NCBI GenBank assembly: GCA_002498385.1
Contig: DAHH01000004.1
Span: 116,394 to 161,767, forward strand
DNA length: 45,374 nucleotides
From: Methanobacterium sp. UBA410
GTDB taxonomy: Archaea; Methanobacteriota; Methanobacteria; Methanobacteriales; Methanobacteriaceae
Direction: 5' to 3'
This document shows positions 25,353 to 33,951 of the stretch, in pieces. Each line of letters starts with the position of its first letter. Within the stretch, counting starts at the first letter, position 1. A model generated the notes under the pieces. The model made no database searches. It was not told the origin of the DNA and saw nothing but the letters and a program-made list of their open reading frames with translations. The translations under genes and the position numbers were made by a program.

Positions 25353-26204
25353 ATGAATGAGTCCAAGTTTGCCCACCTGACCAAGGTGCACCCATGCTTC
25401 AATGAGAAAATGCACGACAAAGTAGGAAGAATACACGTTCCAATAGCCCCAAAATGTAACATACAGTGCAACTTTTGCACAAGGGAACTTAACAAATGTG
25501 AAATGAGGCCCGGTGTGGCATCAAGGGTTATGACAGTGGAAGACGCTGTAAAACATGTTGAAAAAGTTACAAAGGAAATGAACATTGCCGTTGTTGGAGT
25601 TGCAGGACCCGGAGATGCACTTTTCAACCAGGAAACCTTCGATTTCTTCAGGGAGATGGACAAAAAATTCCCTGAACTTATAAAGTGTATAAGTACCAAT
25701 GGACTACTGCTACCTGAAAAAGCAGACGAACTTGCAGAAATTCATGTAAACAGCGTAACTGTAACTGTAAATGCTGTAGACCCCAAGATAGGTAAACAGA
25801 TTTACTCAAACGTGTTCTACAATGGTAAACTCTACGAGAAAGAAGAAGCATTTAAAATACTCTCCAAAAACCAGCTTGAAGGGATAAAAAAGACGGCTGA
25901 ACATGGTATAATCGTGAAGGTCAACTGCGTCCTGATCCCTGGTGTCAACGACGAACACATTGTTGAGGTAGCCCGAAAGGTAAAAAAACAGGGAGCCTCC
26001 CTCATGAACATAATTCCACTCATACCACTATACAAATTCAAGGATACACCAAGACCAGGCTGTGCAGAGCTCAGTAAAGTGAGGGATGAAGTGGAAGAAA
26101 TAATACCTGTCTTCAGGGCTTGCACACAGTGCAGGGCAGATGCATACGGTGTTCCCGGTAAAGACGACAGACACCTTGACATGACGCCTGCAAGCCACTA
26201 CTGA
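25353..26204 (+). CDS. nifB: Nitrogenase cofactor biosynthesis protein NifB (short archaeal form)
   Basis: 283 residues: the radical SAM core without the NifX-like C-terminal domain, as usual in methanogens. HPCF has Cys15, a proposed ligand for the incoming 4Fe cluster. The SAM cluster motif CX3CX2C is Cys35, Cys39 and Cys42. Cys49 and the conserved ExxRPG (Glu50, Arg52, Pro53, Gly54) follow. Cys257 and Cys260 in ACTQCRADAYG complete the second cluster site. NifB fuses two [4Fe-4S] units and inserts carbide and sulfide to make the NifB-co/L-cluster. No nif structural genes are in the window. The neighbour is the MMP run, suggesting use for clusters of the MCR activation complex. Confidence 0.93.
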   Translation: MNESKFAHLTKVHPCFNEKMHDKVGRIHVPIAPKCNIQCNFCTRELNKCEMRPGVASRVMTVEDAVKHVEKVTKEMNIAVVGVAGPGDALFNQETFDFFREMDKKFPELIKCISTNGLLLPEKADELAEIHVNSVTVTVNAVDPKIGKQIYSNVFYNGKLYEKEEAFKILSKNQLEGIKKTAEHGIIVKVNCVLIPGVNDEHIVEVARKVKKQGASLMNIIPLIPLYKFKDTPRPGCAELSKVRDEVEEIIPVFRACTQCRADAYGVPGKDDRHLDMTPASHY

Positions 26205-26653
26205 TGAATGAAATACTTTTAAAAATCCTATAAAATTTTTTTATATTTTTTTCTTTTTTCAATCCTATTTGTGGACAAAACATTGAAAGAACTTTAAAAA
26301 AGATTTTAATGATTGTATAGGCTGTCTAATAGATCTTATGATGAACTGTAAAAATATTTATTTAAAAATATTTATTTTCATTCAATTAAATTTCTTAATT
26401 TCAGAATAAAACTCATTAATGGCATATAATTTATATTGTAGTTCAACGAGTTCTTAGATAATCCATTGAATCAATTGTTTCTCATCTGCAATTGCCCGGA
26501 TCGTTATGGTTCATATCTTACTGAATTTTTTAAAGGTCAGATAATGGTTTCAAGTCTTTTTACTAGATGCAACTTGAGATTAAACTTACCCACGGTATAC
26601 ATGGATGACGTTCAACAGTATCAGCACGTTTACATTTATTATTTCCATTTAAC
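26205..26653. other. AT-rich intergenic region, nothing recognised
   Basis: 450 bases between nifB and the leftward gene at 26654. It begins with a T-rich tract (26236-26260) that is a plausible nifB terminator. The more mixed sequence near 26480-26620 has an open frame without ribosome site or family likeness. Confidence 0.5.
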
Positions 26654-26902
26654 CTATAATAGTTCCCCACAACATCTATCAGCCATTATTTCATCAATTT
26701 TTTCAATCACTGCTTCAGTTGCTTTTTGTTTTCGTCCCAAATCCCCAATTTTAATTGCTATATTACCCACAGAAACTTTCTTTCCTTTTTCAAACCGTAA
26801 GTTTATTTGAAGAGAACTTTCAATATATACACCAGGATCACCCCATTTCTTCATACACAACTGAAGGAGTATCTCACATGATTTATAAATTTTAACCATC
26901 AT
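26654..26902 (-). CDS. Hypothetical 82-residue protein
   Basis: A short soluble protein: MMVKIYKSCEILLQLCMKKW at the start, a predicted strand region (YIESSLQINLRF, VSVGNIAIKIGD) and a closing helix (KATEAVIEKIDEIMADRCC). Five Cys residues are present without a clear metal motif. No ribosome site precedes the ATG at 26902. A TATA-like ttataattc about 30 bases upstream would give a leaderless mRNA. It is divergent from the membrane protein gene at 26939. Family not recognised. Confidence 0.5.
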   Translation of the reverse strand: MMVKIYKSCEILLQLCMKKWGDPGVYIESSLQINLRFEKGKKVSVGNIAIKIGDLGRKQKATEAVIEKIDEIMADRCCGELL

Positions 26903-26938
26903 GAAACACGACAATATTGAGGAAATAGGTGAATTATA

Positions 26939-27157
26939 ATGGAAAGAATAAAACCAAGTAAAAAGAAGTTAATAGGAAGGACAATTTTCATGTTCCTGAT
27001 TATGGGAGCACTGATGCAAATGGCAATTAGATTAGTCGACCCATACAACGGCATTGGTTTAATAGCAATGCCATTAGCTGGATGTGTTGGTGGATTTTTA
27101 GCCAATTACTTCTGGGAATTTATCTGGTTTAAAATAACCGGGAAGCATGAAGTATGA
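26939..27157 (+). CDS. Small two-helix membrane protein
   Basis: 72 residues with a basic N-terminus (MERIKPSKKKLIGRT). Two hydrophobic helices follow (IFMFLIMGALMQMAIRLV and GLIAMPLAGCVGGFLANYFW), then a short basic tail. Both ends are positively charged, predicting an in-in hairpin. AGGTGA lies 6 bases before the ATG, which makes translation convincing. I do not recognise a family, though GGFLANY resembles the GGYIATNY segment of the broken membrane gene at 3151. Confidence 0.72.
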   Translation: MERIKPSKKKLIGRTIFMFLIMGALMQMAIRLVDPYNGIGLIAMPLAGCVGGFLANYFWEFIWFKITGKHEV

Positions 27158-27317
27158 TGACTGATAATATTACCCGAAACACTGCCTGTGGTAATAATGT
27201 TTCTTTATAATGATTATTTTAAAATTTAAAGGCATTATGTAAATTTTTAAAGATTTTTCAGAAAATTAGAATTCATGATATTATAAAATCAGTTAAAAAC
27301 ATTGTCAAGTGATAAAA

Positions 27318-28262
27318 ATGAAGACCATGTACTGGAAGGACAGCAAGCTCTTTCTCATTGACCAGACAAAACTGCCAGATGAAGTAGATTATGTGGAATG
27401 CAGTGATTATAACGATGTCATAGATGCAATAATGACCATGAAGGTTCGAGGGGCCCCTGCAATAGGTGTGGCAGCAGCATTTGGTATGGCACTTGCAGAG
27501 CTTGCAGGTGAAGACCTGGAAGATGCAGCAGATGCAATAAAGAGTGCCAGACCCACTGCAGTGAACCTTTTCTGGGCAGTTGACAGGGTTTTAAGGGCAG
27601 CAAATTCAGATTCAGGTTCTGCTCTCAAGGAAGCCATTAAAATGTACGATGAGGATGTTGAAACCAACAGGGCCATAGGGAAATATGGTTCTGTGGTTAT
27701 TGATGATGGAGATACTGTGTTAACCCACTGCAATGCTGGAGCACTGGCCTGTGTGGATTATGGAACAGCTTTAGGCGTTATAAGGGCTGCAAAGGATGAA
27801 GGAAAGGATATAAATGTTATATGTGATGAAACAAGACCTAGAGGTCAAGGAGCAAGGCTCAGCGTCTTTGAAATGCAGGAGGAGAAAATTCCAGTCAAAC
27901 TCATAGTTGACAGTGCAGCAGGCCACATGATGCAGAAGGGAAAGGTTCAGAAAGTTGTCATCGGTGCAGACAGGGTTGCAAAGGGAGGTGTTGCCAACAA
28001 GATAGGCTCTCTCATGGTCGCACTTGCAGCAAAACGATTCAAAATTCCTTTCTATGTTGCAGCCCCAAAAAGCACCTTTGATGAAGAAAACAGCATTTAT
28101 GATGTTGAAATTGAGGAACGCGACCCTGATGAAGTCCTATATTATGGTAAATGCCGGATCGCACCTGAAGGGACAGAAGTTGAGAACCCTGCATTTGACA
28201 TCGTGCCTTCAGACCTTATAAGTGGAATTATAACTGAAGAAGGGATTTTAAAGCCTATTTAA
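27318..28262 (+). CDS. mtnA: S-methyl-5-thioribose-1-phosphate isomerase family protein
   Basis: 314 residues of the eIF2B-like isomerase family. The active-site Cys lies in LTHCNAGALACVDYGT, and the catalytic Asp in VVIGADRVAKGGVANKIG. Both are diagnostic for MtnA rather than regulatory eIF2B subunits. DETRPRGQGARLSVFEM is also family-typical. MtnA opens methylthioribose-1-phosphate (or 5-deoxyribose-1-phosphate) to the ketose. In methanogens it has been linked to recycling of methylthioadenosine and 5-deoxyadenosine. ATG at 27318 is preferred over a GTG nine bases upstream. Monocistronic. Confidence 0.9.
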   Translation: MKTMYWKDSKLFLIDQTKLPDEVDYVECSDYNDVIDAIMTMKVRGAPAIGVAAAFGMALAELAGEDLEDAADAIKSARPTAVNLFWAVDRVLRAANSDSGSALKEAIKMYDEDVETNRAIGKYGSVVIDDGDTVLTHCNAGALACVDYGTALGVIRAAKDEGKDINVICDETRPRGQGARLSVFEMQEEKIPVKLIVDSAAGHMMQKGKVQKVVIGADRVAKGGVANKIGSLMVALAAKRFKIPFYVAAPKSTFDEENSIYDVEIEERDPDEVLYYGKCRIAPEGTEVENPAFDIVPSDLISGIITEEGILKPI

Positions 28263-28585
28263 TTTTCCATCTTTTCCTTTTTTCCATCTTTTCCTGATTT
28301 TCTATTTTTTGACGGGCACCAAGCCGGAACACCACGTACCATACTTCATACTTAATAAATAAATTTTAATACTTTATTTCATTCTAATGGTAATACACTC
28401 AATCTGCATGAGGCTTGGGCATTGAACTGATTTTTCTGTTTTAAAATCTTACCATAATCCTTTTAAGTAATTAATAGTTATGCATGTTTAGTTTTAACTA
28501 ATTCTAAAAGATTTAAATAGTTAAATTTATATATGATTCATGATTATTAAATTATTAAAAAAAAGGAGGTGATAAAACGCGCAAG
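28263..28585 (+). other. mtnA terminator and promoter of the secreted protein gene
   Basis: T/C-rich tracts with a repeated tttccatcttttcc follow the mtnA stop and probably end transcription. Towards the right, atttatatat (about 28526-28535) is a likely TATA box. AAAGGAGGTGAT at 28563-28574 is a near-perfect ribosome site for the gene at 28586. Confidence 0.55.
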
Positions 28586-29797
28586 ATGTATTACTTGATG
28601 GTATTCGTGTTGGGTTTAACTTTGTTTTGGAGTGTCAATGGTGTGGCTGCAGCAAACACTACAAACACCATTTTAACCACAAATCAGGGTAGTACAAGCT
28701 ATGGTCATGTGGAAAAGGAAGTTTGTGGGAATCAAAGTTCTAACCAGACTGTGGTTGTCATAGTGGGGGTACATCCAATGGAAAATGGAATTCATACAGC
28801 TGTTGCCAATGACTTAGAAAGCAAATCGTCCAGCCTCAATAAAAGGTATGTTATTTATAAGGTCCATGTAACCAAGGATGCCAGTAATTACAATAAAGGT
28901 CGAATGAACGGACAGTTGCTGGCTCAGAAATTTGTGGTTCCTGATGTTTCCAGTGAAAACCCAATGCTGGTTGTGGATGTCCACGAAAATCACTACCAAT
29001 CAAGCGGCTATGCTTACTGCCGTTTCCTGTATTTAATTTCAAGTGGCGACAAAACCACAAGCTACGCTAACGATATAATCAGTGAAATGTCATTTTTAAG
29101 GATATACAGTCCTCCAAATCACACAAGCCCGCAGTACGTTACTGTACCTATTGCAAACAAAGGAATACCCACTATAATCTATGAAACATATGCATATGAT
29201 TCATCGGCCAAGAAGGCATCAGATGCGAGTGCTTTTATTGATGCACTGGATAAAAAGGTTGTGGATCCGAGAGGCACAAACACCACAACCAATGGTACAG
29301 GCAACACAAACACATCATCAATTACAGTCACTCCTGCCGGAGGAAGCTATTACGCTCCCCAGAGTGTGGTTTTGACTGCAGATGGTTTGAAGATATACTA
29401 CACCCTTAATAACACGAATCCAACAAGTAACAGTACCCTTTACACTGCACCAATCAACATCAGCGCTTCCACTATTTTAAAGTACGTGGGTGTTGATGCA
29501 GCAATGAACAGCACACCTGTAAAAACAGAGCAGTACCAGATATATGCTTTAACACAGTACAGTTACACAGTTTCTGTTCCAGTTAAACAGGTATGGTACA
29601 GGGGTTGGTCCAAGGTGCCCTACACAGTTAAGGTGAGGCACTACACCAAGGTCAAATATTACTACAGGGGCCACTGGAGAACCAAGTACAGTGCTAGCTA
29701 TAGCTACGTGACCAAGTACAAATGGAAAAAAGGATGGTTATCGTACTGGGTCTACCAGAATCAAACGAAATGGGGTACGCACTGGGTTTTAACGTGA
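28586..29797 (+). CDS. Secreted M14-like metallopeptidase-fold protein with chitobiase-like and aromatic-basic domains
   Basis: 403 residues. A signal peptide (MYYLMVFVLGLTLFWSVNGV, cleavage probably after AAA) directs export. His63 and Glu66 in GVHPMENG, His133 in DVHENHY and Glu200 in IIYETY give the H-x-x-E...H...E layout of zinc carboxypeptidases. Residues 245-319 match the chitobiase C-terminal-like repeat (ITVTPAGGSYYAPQSVVLTA, YYTLNNTNPTSNSTLY). A tail of about 75 residues is very rich in Tyr, Trp and Lys, as in cell-wall-binding segments. A role in cutting or binding pseudomurein peptides is plausible. The ribosome site GGAGGTGAT is 12 bases from this ATG, slightly long, and no better start is visible. 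Confidence 0.75.
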   Translation: MYYLMVFVLGLTLFWSVNGVAAANTTNTILTTNQGSTSYGHVEKEVCGNQSSNQTVVVIVGVHPMENGIHTAVANDLESKSSSLNKRYVIYKVHVTKDASNYNKGRMNGQLLAQKFVVPDVSSENPMLVVDVHENHYQSSGYAYCRFLYLISSGDKTTSYANDIISEMSFLRIYSPPNHTSPQYVTVPIANKGIPTIIYETYAYDSSAKKASDASAFIDALDKKVVDPRGTNTTTNGTGNTNTSSITVTPAGGSYYAPQSVVLTADGLKIYYTLNNTNPTSNSTLYTAPINISASTILKYVGVDAAMNSTPVKTEQYQIYALTQYSYTVSVPVKQVWYRGWSKVPYTVKVRHYTKVKYYYRGHWRTKYSASYSYVTKYKWKKGWLSYWVYQNQTKWGTHWVLT

Positions 29798-30110
29798 AAA
29801 GATTTTTAATAGGAAAATTTTAATGTGGATTTCAGGTTTTTGCTTAAAAAGGTTTTCCTCTAAGAGGTTTTTTTCCTTTGAGAAGTTTTCCCTTAAGAAA
29901 TTTTACCTTAAATTCGCCTATATAAAATCATTTTTTTTCTTTTTTTTAAAGTTCAATGCGTTTTTTAAGAGAAGAGTAGGTTATTTTCTAAGAGAAGAGC
30001 TGATTAAATTAAGAGAAGAGTTAATTAAAAGTTTTCTATAAGTTTAATGTTCTTTTAACAGAAAATAGATTAAAAATAATAGATTAAAAATTTTTTTACT
30101 TTTGTTAGTT
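29798..30110. other. Convergent intergenic region with short repeats
   Basis: T-rich sequence between convergent genes. taagagaagag occurs three times (29966, 29989, 30010), spaced 23 and 21 bases. A short rightward open frame (29823-30041) has no ribosome site and looks like low-complexity noise. Confidence 0.5.
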
Positions 30111-31130
30111 TTAATAAATTCTGGCATCAACACCAACGTGCCAGACACCAGGACTTTTAGATTTAACCTTTCTTTTACCCAGAATCTCAACCTTACGTGG
30201 GTAAGCTGTTTCTATTATTCTTTCAATTGGTTTTTCGTAGTTTGATGCAAACTCGTAGTAGTGGAGAATTCCACCGGGTTTTAGGGAGTCTACAGCATGA
30301 TGAAGGAACTGCCAGGCTGTTCCAGGAAGGTTCATAATTATCCGGTCTACCTCAAGGTTCAGATCATCTAAAACCTGGGCAACATCCCCAAGCAGTGGTT
30401 TTATTTTTCCCTGAACCCTGTTTAGTTCTATGTTCTGTTTGGTGTAGTGGTAAGCTGCTGGGTTTATGTCCACAGCGTAGATCTTAACATCGTGCTTTCT
30501 GGCAATGGCAACAGAGAAGGGTCCAACCCCTGCGAACATGTCCAATATGGTTTCACCGTCTTTTACCATGTCAACGATCCTTTTACGTTCTGTTGCAAGT
30601 CTGGGGCTGAAGTAAACCCTGCGGACGTCCAGCATGAACCTGCATCCAAATTCCCTGTGCACAGTTTCGGAAACATCGTCTCCTGCAATGTGTTCAAGTT
30701 CCCTTGTCCGTATAATTCCCTTTATTGCGCTGCTTTTACGATAAACTGCTTTTCTCCCTGTGAATTTGAGTGCAGCATCACCAATTAAATATTTTTCATG
30801 ATCGAGGTCTTCAGGAATCTCAAGGATCACAACGTCCCCAATGATGTCGAAGGATTTCTTTATTTCATCCATCTTTTCAGGGGCTATCCTGTTTTTAAGG
30901 TAATCTTTAAAGCTTTTTGGAACCCTTTTCTGTGCTTCAAAATCTGTTTCTACAACTTCGCTGTCAGATAAATCTGTAACTCCATTTAAATCAACAGGTT
31001 TTTCTTTGAGGGGTATGAAGACAAAGTCTCCGGAGCGTTTTATCTTCCAGTTGAGATCCACAAGTGAATGTTTCAGAAGGGCCCTTCTGATGGTGTCTGC
31101 CTTCTTCTTTGGAACTTTTAAGCCAATCAT
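30111..31130 (-). CDS. trm5: tRNA (guanine-37-N1)-methyltransferase Trm5
   Basis: 339 residues. Trm5 methylates G37 next to the anticodon to prevent frameshifting, using SAM. An N-terminal D1-like domain (residues 1-65) precedes the catalytic class-I fold. The SAM-binding motif LDMFAGVGPFSVAIA lies at 196-210 and the acidic ribose contact in YAVDINP at 219-225. NLPG (267-270) replaces the NPPY motif, as in Trm5. FSPRLATERKR (174-184) contains the family's conserved arginine. Length fits archaeal Trm5b. Monocistronic, convergent with the secreted protein gene. Confidence 0.93.
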   Translation of the reverse strand: MIGLKVPKKKADTIRRALLKHSLVDLNWKIKRSGDFVFIPLKEKPVDLNGVTDLSDSEVVETDFEAQKRVPKSFKDYLKNRIAPEKMDEIKKSFDIIGDVVILEIPEDLDHEKYLIGDAALKFTGRKAVYRKSSAIKGIIRTRELEHIAGDDVSETVHREFGCRFMLDVRRVYFSPRLATERKRIVDMVKDGETILDMFAGVGPFSVAIARKHDVKIYAVDINPAAYHYTKQNIELNRVQGKIKPLLGDVAQVLDDLNLEVDRIIMNLPGTAWQFLHHAVDSLKPGGILHYYEFASNYEKPIERIIETAYPRKVEILGKRKVKSKSPGVWHVGVDARIY

Positions 31131-31416
31131 AAAATTTCTCCTTTTTTTGGAAAAGAACGATATTTGAATGAATTATGAACCTGAATGGGTATGAATCATT
31201 TTTTTTTATTGCATCCCTCTGGTTACACCTTAAGTTTTGCCACTGAATAGTTTTGTCACTGAATAATGGTATATCTAAAATTAAACAGGGAACTGATTTT
31301 ATAGTAAGATTTATTAAAACCCATTTAAGATTAGAATATGTACTTGAATTAATATTTAAATTAATATTTTAAATCTAAAGTTATAAAATTTTTCAATTTG
31401 ATGGAAAGGTGGTTTG

Positions 31417-32208
31417 ATGCTTTACTTTGTTGGTTTGGGTCTTTACGATGAGAAGGATATATCACTTAAGGGTGTTGAAGCTCTTAAAAAAGCTGATGAA
31501 ATCTACGCTGAATTTTACACAGCCCGACTTTTTGGAACGAGCATATCATGTATAGAGAAAATGTTGGGGGTTAACATAAAAATTCTTTCAAGGGCAGAAG
31601 TGGAGGAGGAGGCTATTCCACTTAAAAATGCTGAAATTAAAGATGTGGCCTTTTTAAGTGCTGGAGATACATTAACAGCAACCACCCACTCAGACATGTT
31701 GATTGAAGCCAGGAAAAGGAGGATACCTGTAACTGTTATTCACGGATCATCCATACTGTCTGCAGCCCCTGGAATAGCCGGACTTCAAGCCTACAAGTTT
31801 GGTAAGGTCACAACGGTTCCATTCCCTGAGGAAAATTACTTTCCACACTCTCCTTACCTTGCAATAAAAGCCAACATGGAGTTAAAACTTCACACATTAG
31901 TGTTGCTTGATATAAGGGCACATGAGGGTCGTTACATGACTGCGAATGATGGACTGAAGTATCTGCTAAAGGTTGGAGAGGAAAGGGAGGATGATGTTAT
32001 ATCAAAAGATACGCTGGCTGTTGTTATAGCTCGTGCAGGTTCGCAAACTCCAGTTGTACGTGCTGATAGAATAGGGAAACTCATTGAGGAAGACTTTGGA
32101 GGTCCACTCCACTGTTTGATGATACCATCTGATCTTCACTTTATAGAGGCAGAGGCACTTGTTGTACTTGGAGGGGCACCTGAAGAGATTCTTGAGGATG
32201 ATCTCTAG
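31417..32208 (+). CDS. dphB: Diphthine synthase
   Basis: 263 residues. DphB (Dph5) transfers methyl groups from SAM to the modified histidine of elongation factor 2 during diphthamide synthesis. It belongs to the tetrapyrrole methylase fold, with MLYFVGLGLYDEKDISLKG at the N-terminus. LSAGDTLTATTHSDMLIEA forms the SAM site, and HGSSILSAAPGIAGLQAYKFG follows. GGAAAGGTGG precedes ATG 31417; a TTG one codon earlier is less likely. The adenine methyltransferase gene follows after 58 bases on the same strand. Confidence 0.94.
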   Translation: MLYFVGLGLYDEKDISLKGVEALKKADEIYAEFYTARLFGTSISCIEKMLGVNIKILSRAEVEEEAIPLKNAEIKDVAFLSAGDTLTATTHSDMLIEARKRRIPVTVIHGSSILSAAPGIAGLQAYKFGKVTTVPFPEENYFPHSPYLAIKANMELKLHTLVLLDIRAHEGRYMTANDGLKYLLKVGEEREDDVISKDTLAVVIARAGSQTPVVRADRIGKLIEEDFGGPLHCLMIPSDLHFIEAEALVVLGGAPEEILEDDL

Positions 32209-32266
32209 TTCAGTTCATGGTTTTAAATTAATGTAGATACTGCACTCGATACGGTGGAATTTTAGG

Positions 32267-33208
32267 ATGGCGAGAACTTCAAGGGAAACATGTATAAATG
32301 CAAAGCCCTTCCTTAAATGGGCTGGTGGGAAGAAACAGCTGCTTTTTGAATTTAATTCAAGGTTGCCGCTTCACATGAGAAATAGAAAAAGCATTGAAAG
32401 TTATGTTGAACCCTTTGTAGGTGGTGGGGCAATGTTCTTTTTTTTAAAAAGGCACTACCGTGTCAGGAAATCTTCCCTCTTTGATGTAAACAGGGAACTG
32501 ATAATGGCTTACAAGGTTGTTAAGAACGATTGTAAAGCTTTAATAGAGGAACTGAAAGAGATGGAAGATATTCATCTTGAAAAATCAGAAGAAGCCCGTA
32601 AAAAGAATTATTATGCCGTTAGAAAAGCTTATAACCTCCAGATGGACGGCTTTGGCTACGAAGACTACAACGATGGGTGGATAAAACGTACATCCTACAT
32701 GATATTTCTAAATAAAACATGTTTCAACGGTCTTTTCCGTCAAAACATGGCTGGTAAATTTAACGTACCCTTCGGACGTTACAAAAACCCCACAATATGT
32801 GATGAAACTAACCTGACTGAGGTTGCTCGGGCTTTGAAAACCACTGAAATATTCTGTGGGGACTTCACACAGTCAGAAGCATGCATAGAAAATGGAAGCT
32901 TTGTTTACCTTGATCCACCCTACAGGCCCCTGAACCGCACCTCAAATTTCACAGAATACTGCAGGGGCGGTTTTGCAGATCCAGACCAGATAAAACTGGC
33001 CAACTTCTTTGAAGAAATGGATAAACGTGGAGCTTACCTTATGCTCAGCAATTCTGACCCAAAAAATGAAGATCCACAGGATGAGTTTTTTGACAACCTT
33101 TACAGGCACTACAACACTGAAAGGGTGGATGCAAAACGAAATATAAACAGTGATGCCTCTAGGAGAGGAAATATCAAGGAGTTAATTGTTAGAAACTACA
33201 TGCACTGA
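32267..33208 (+). CDS. D12-class DNA adenine methyltransferase (Dam/DpnM type)
   Basis: 313 residues. The SAM motif FLKWAGGKKQLL lies at 15-26, EPFVGGGAMFF follows (48-58), and the catalytic DPPY is at 216-219. This order defines the alpha/D12 class that methylates the N6 of adenine, often in GATC. TCFNGLFRQNMAGKFNVPFG matches the DpnM/Dam group. No restriction endonuclease gene flanks it, so it is an orphan in this window. The recognition site cannot be proven from sequence. The ribosome site is weak, and coupling to dphB is possible. Confidence 0.9.
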   Translation: MARTSRETCINAKPFLKWAGGKKQLLFEFNSRLPLHMRNRKSIESYVEPFVGGGAMFFFLKRHYRVRKSSLFDVNRELIMAYKVVKNDCKALIEELKEMEDIHLEKSEEARKKNYYAVRKAYNLQMDGFGYEDYNDGWIKRTSYMIFLNKTCFNGLFRQNMAGKFNVPFGRYKNPTICDETNLTEVARALKTTEIFCGDFTQSEACIENGSFVYLDPPYRPLNRTSNFTEYCRGGFADPDQIKLANFFEEMDKRGAYLMLSNSDPKNEDPQDEFFDNLYRHYNTERVDAKRNINSDASRRGNIKELIVRNYMH

Positions 33209-33258
33209 CGCGTTAAACCTCTATCTTTATGCGCACTTTTATTTTTATGCAGGTTTAA

Positions 33259-33301
33259 CCCATACTCATTAACTGTATTTAGCCCATACTCATTAACTGT
33301 A
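33259..33301 (+). repeat. 19-bp direct repeat, 24-bp period
   Basis: cccatactcattaactgta occurs exactly at 33259-33277 and 33283-33301. It lies between convergent genes. No promoter or gene role is visible. Confidence 0.75.
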
Positions 33302-33326
33302 ATTTTTAATCATTAATTGATATCCA

Positions 33327-33527
33327 TCAACTTTTGTTAACGTACTCACATTTTTCAACGTTCTGCAGTGGTATGAGCACATGTTTTATTCCGCCTTCAT
33401 GGGAGGCGTAACTTATCTCTATAAAACCCCTTGATTCGTTGATCTCTATTTTTTCAACTCCAAACTCTCCATTTTTGAAGTTGTGCACAGATCCGTTCAT
33501 CATACCAACCTCTAACTTCTCTATCAT
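33327..33527 (-). CDS. Hypothetical 66-residue protein
   Basis: Small, soluble and rich in strands: MIEKLEVGMMNGSVHNFKNG, then VEKIEINESRGFIEISY and HVLIPLQNVEKCEYVNKS. AAGGTGG lies a few bases before the ATG at 33527, which supports expression. A TAC-free simple beta protein such as a small barrel is likely. Family not recognised. It is convergent with the adenine methyltransferase gene. Confidence 0.65.
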   Translation of the reverse strand: MIEKLEVGMMNGSVHNFKNGEFGVEKIEINESRGFIEISYASHEGGIKHVLIPLQNVEKCEYVNKS

Positions 33528-33548
33528 GTTACCACCTTGGTCTTCCAC

Positions 33549-33951
33549 CTTGAATCCTTCAGTGTCAATAATATTTCATCGTGATAATCTGCTAATGTTA
33601 ATTATATGGTCGTTTGTACATGAAGTAATTTCAGCTTCATGCTGGATGAAAGGTTTGTTTGTGGTCAATAGAAACTATGGGACATGCAACCGATTTCTTT
33701 ATTAAACAGGGTTGATATAATAGAGTTTAACTCTGTGGGCTTTTTTTGTATTTTAATGGGTTAAGGTGGAAAATCAATGCCGGCGGCAAGTAGAAAGGAA
33801 AGAAAAAGGGAACCATAGGCATCTGCCCCCAACTAATTAACATAATGTACAGATTATAGGTACAAGTACCATGCGTTAAATAATGAAAGCTCAATATAAA
33901 AATTACGATAGTATAAGTCCAGAAGGATGATCCAATAAAAAGGTGATAAAA
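33549..33951. other. Intergenic region before the methyltransferase gene
   Basis: 400 bases without a supported gene. agagtttaactct (33722-33734) is a short hairpin followed by a T7 run, so it may be a terminator. AAAAAGGTGAT lies before the ATG at 33952. Confidence 0.5.

Noticed and set aside
26466..26810. 114-codon rightward open frame
   Set aside because: Overlaps a more protein-like leftward frame and has no ribosome site.
29823..30041. 72-codon rightward frame rich in Phe, Lys and Ser
   Set aside because: Low-complexity T-rich DNA with repeats, no ribosome site, between convergent genes.
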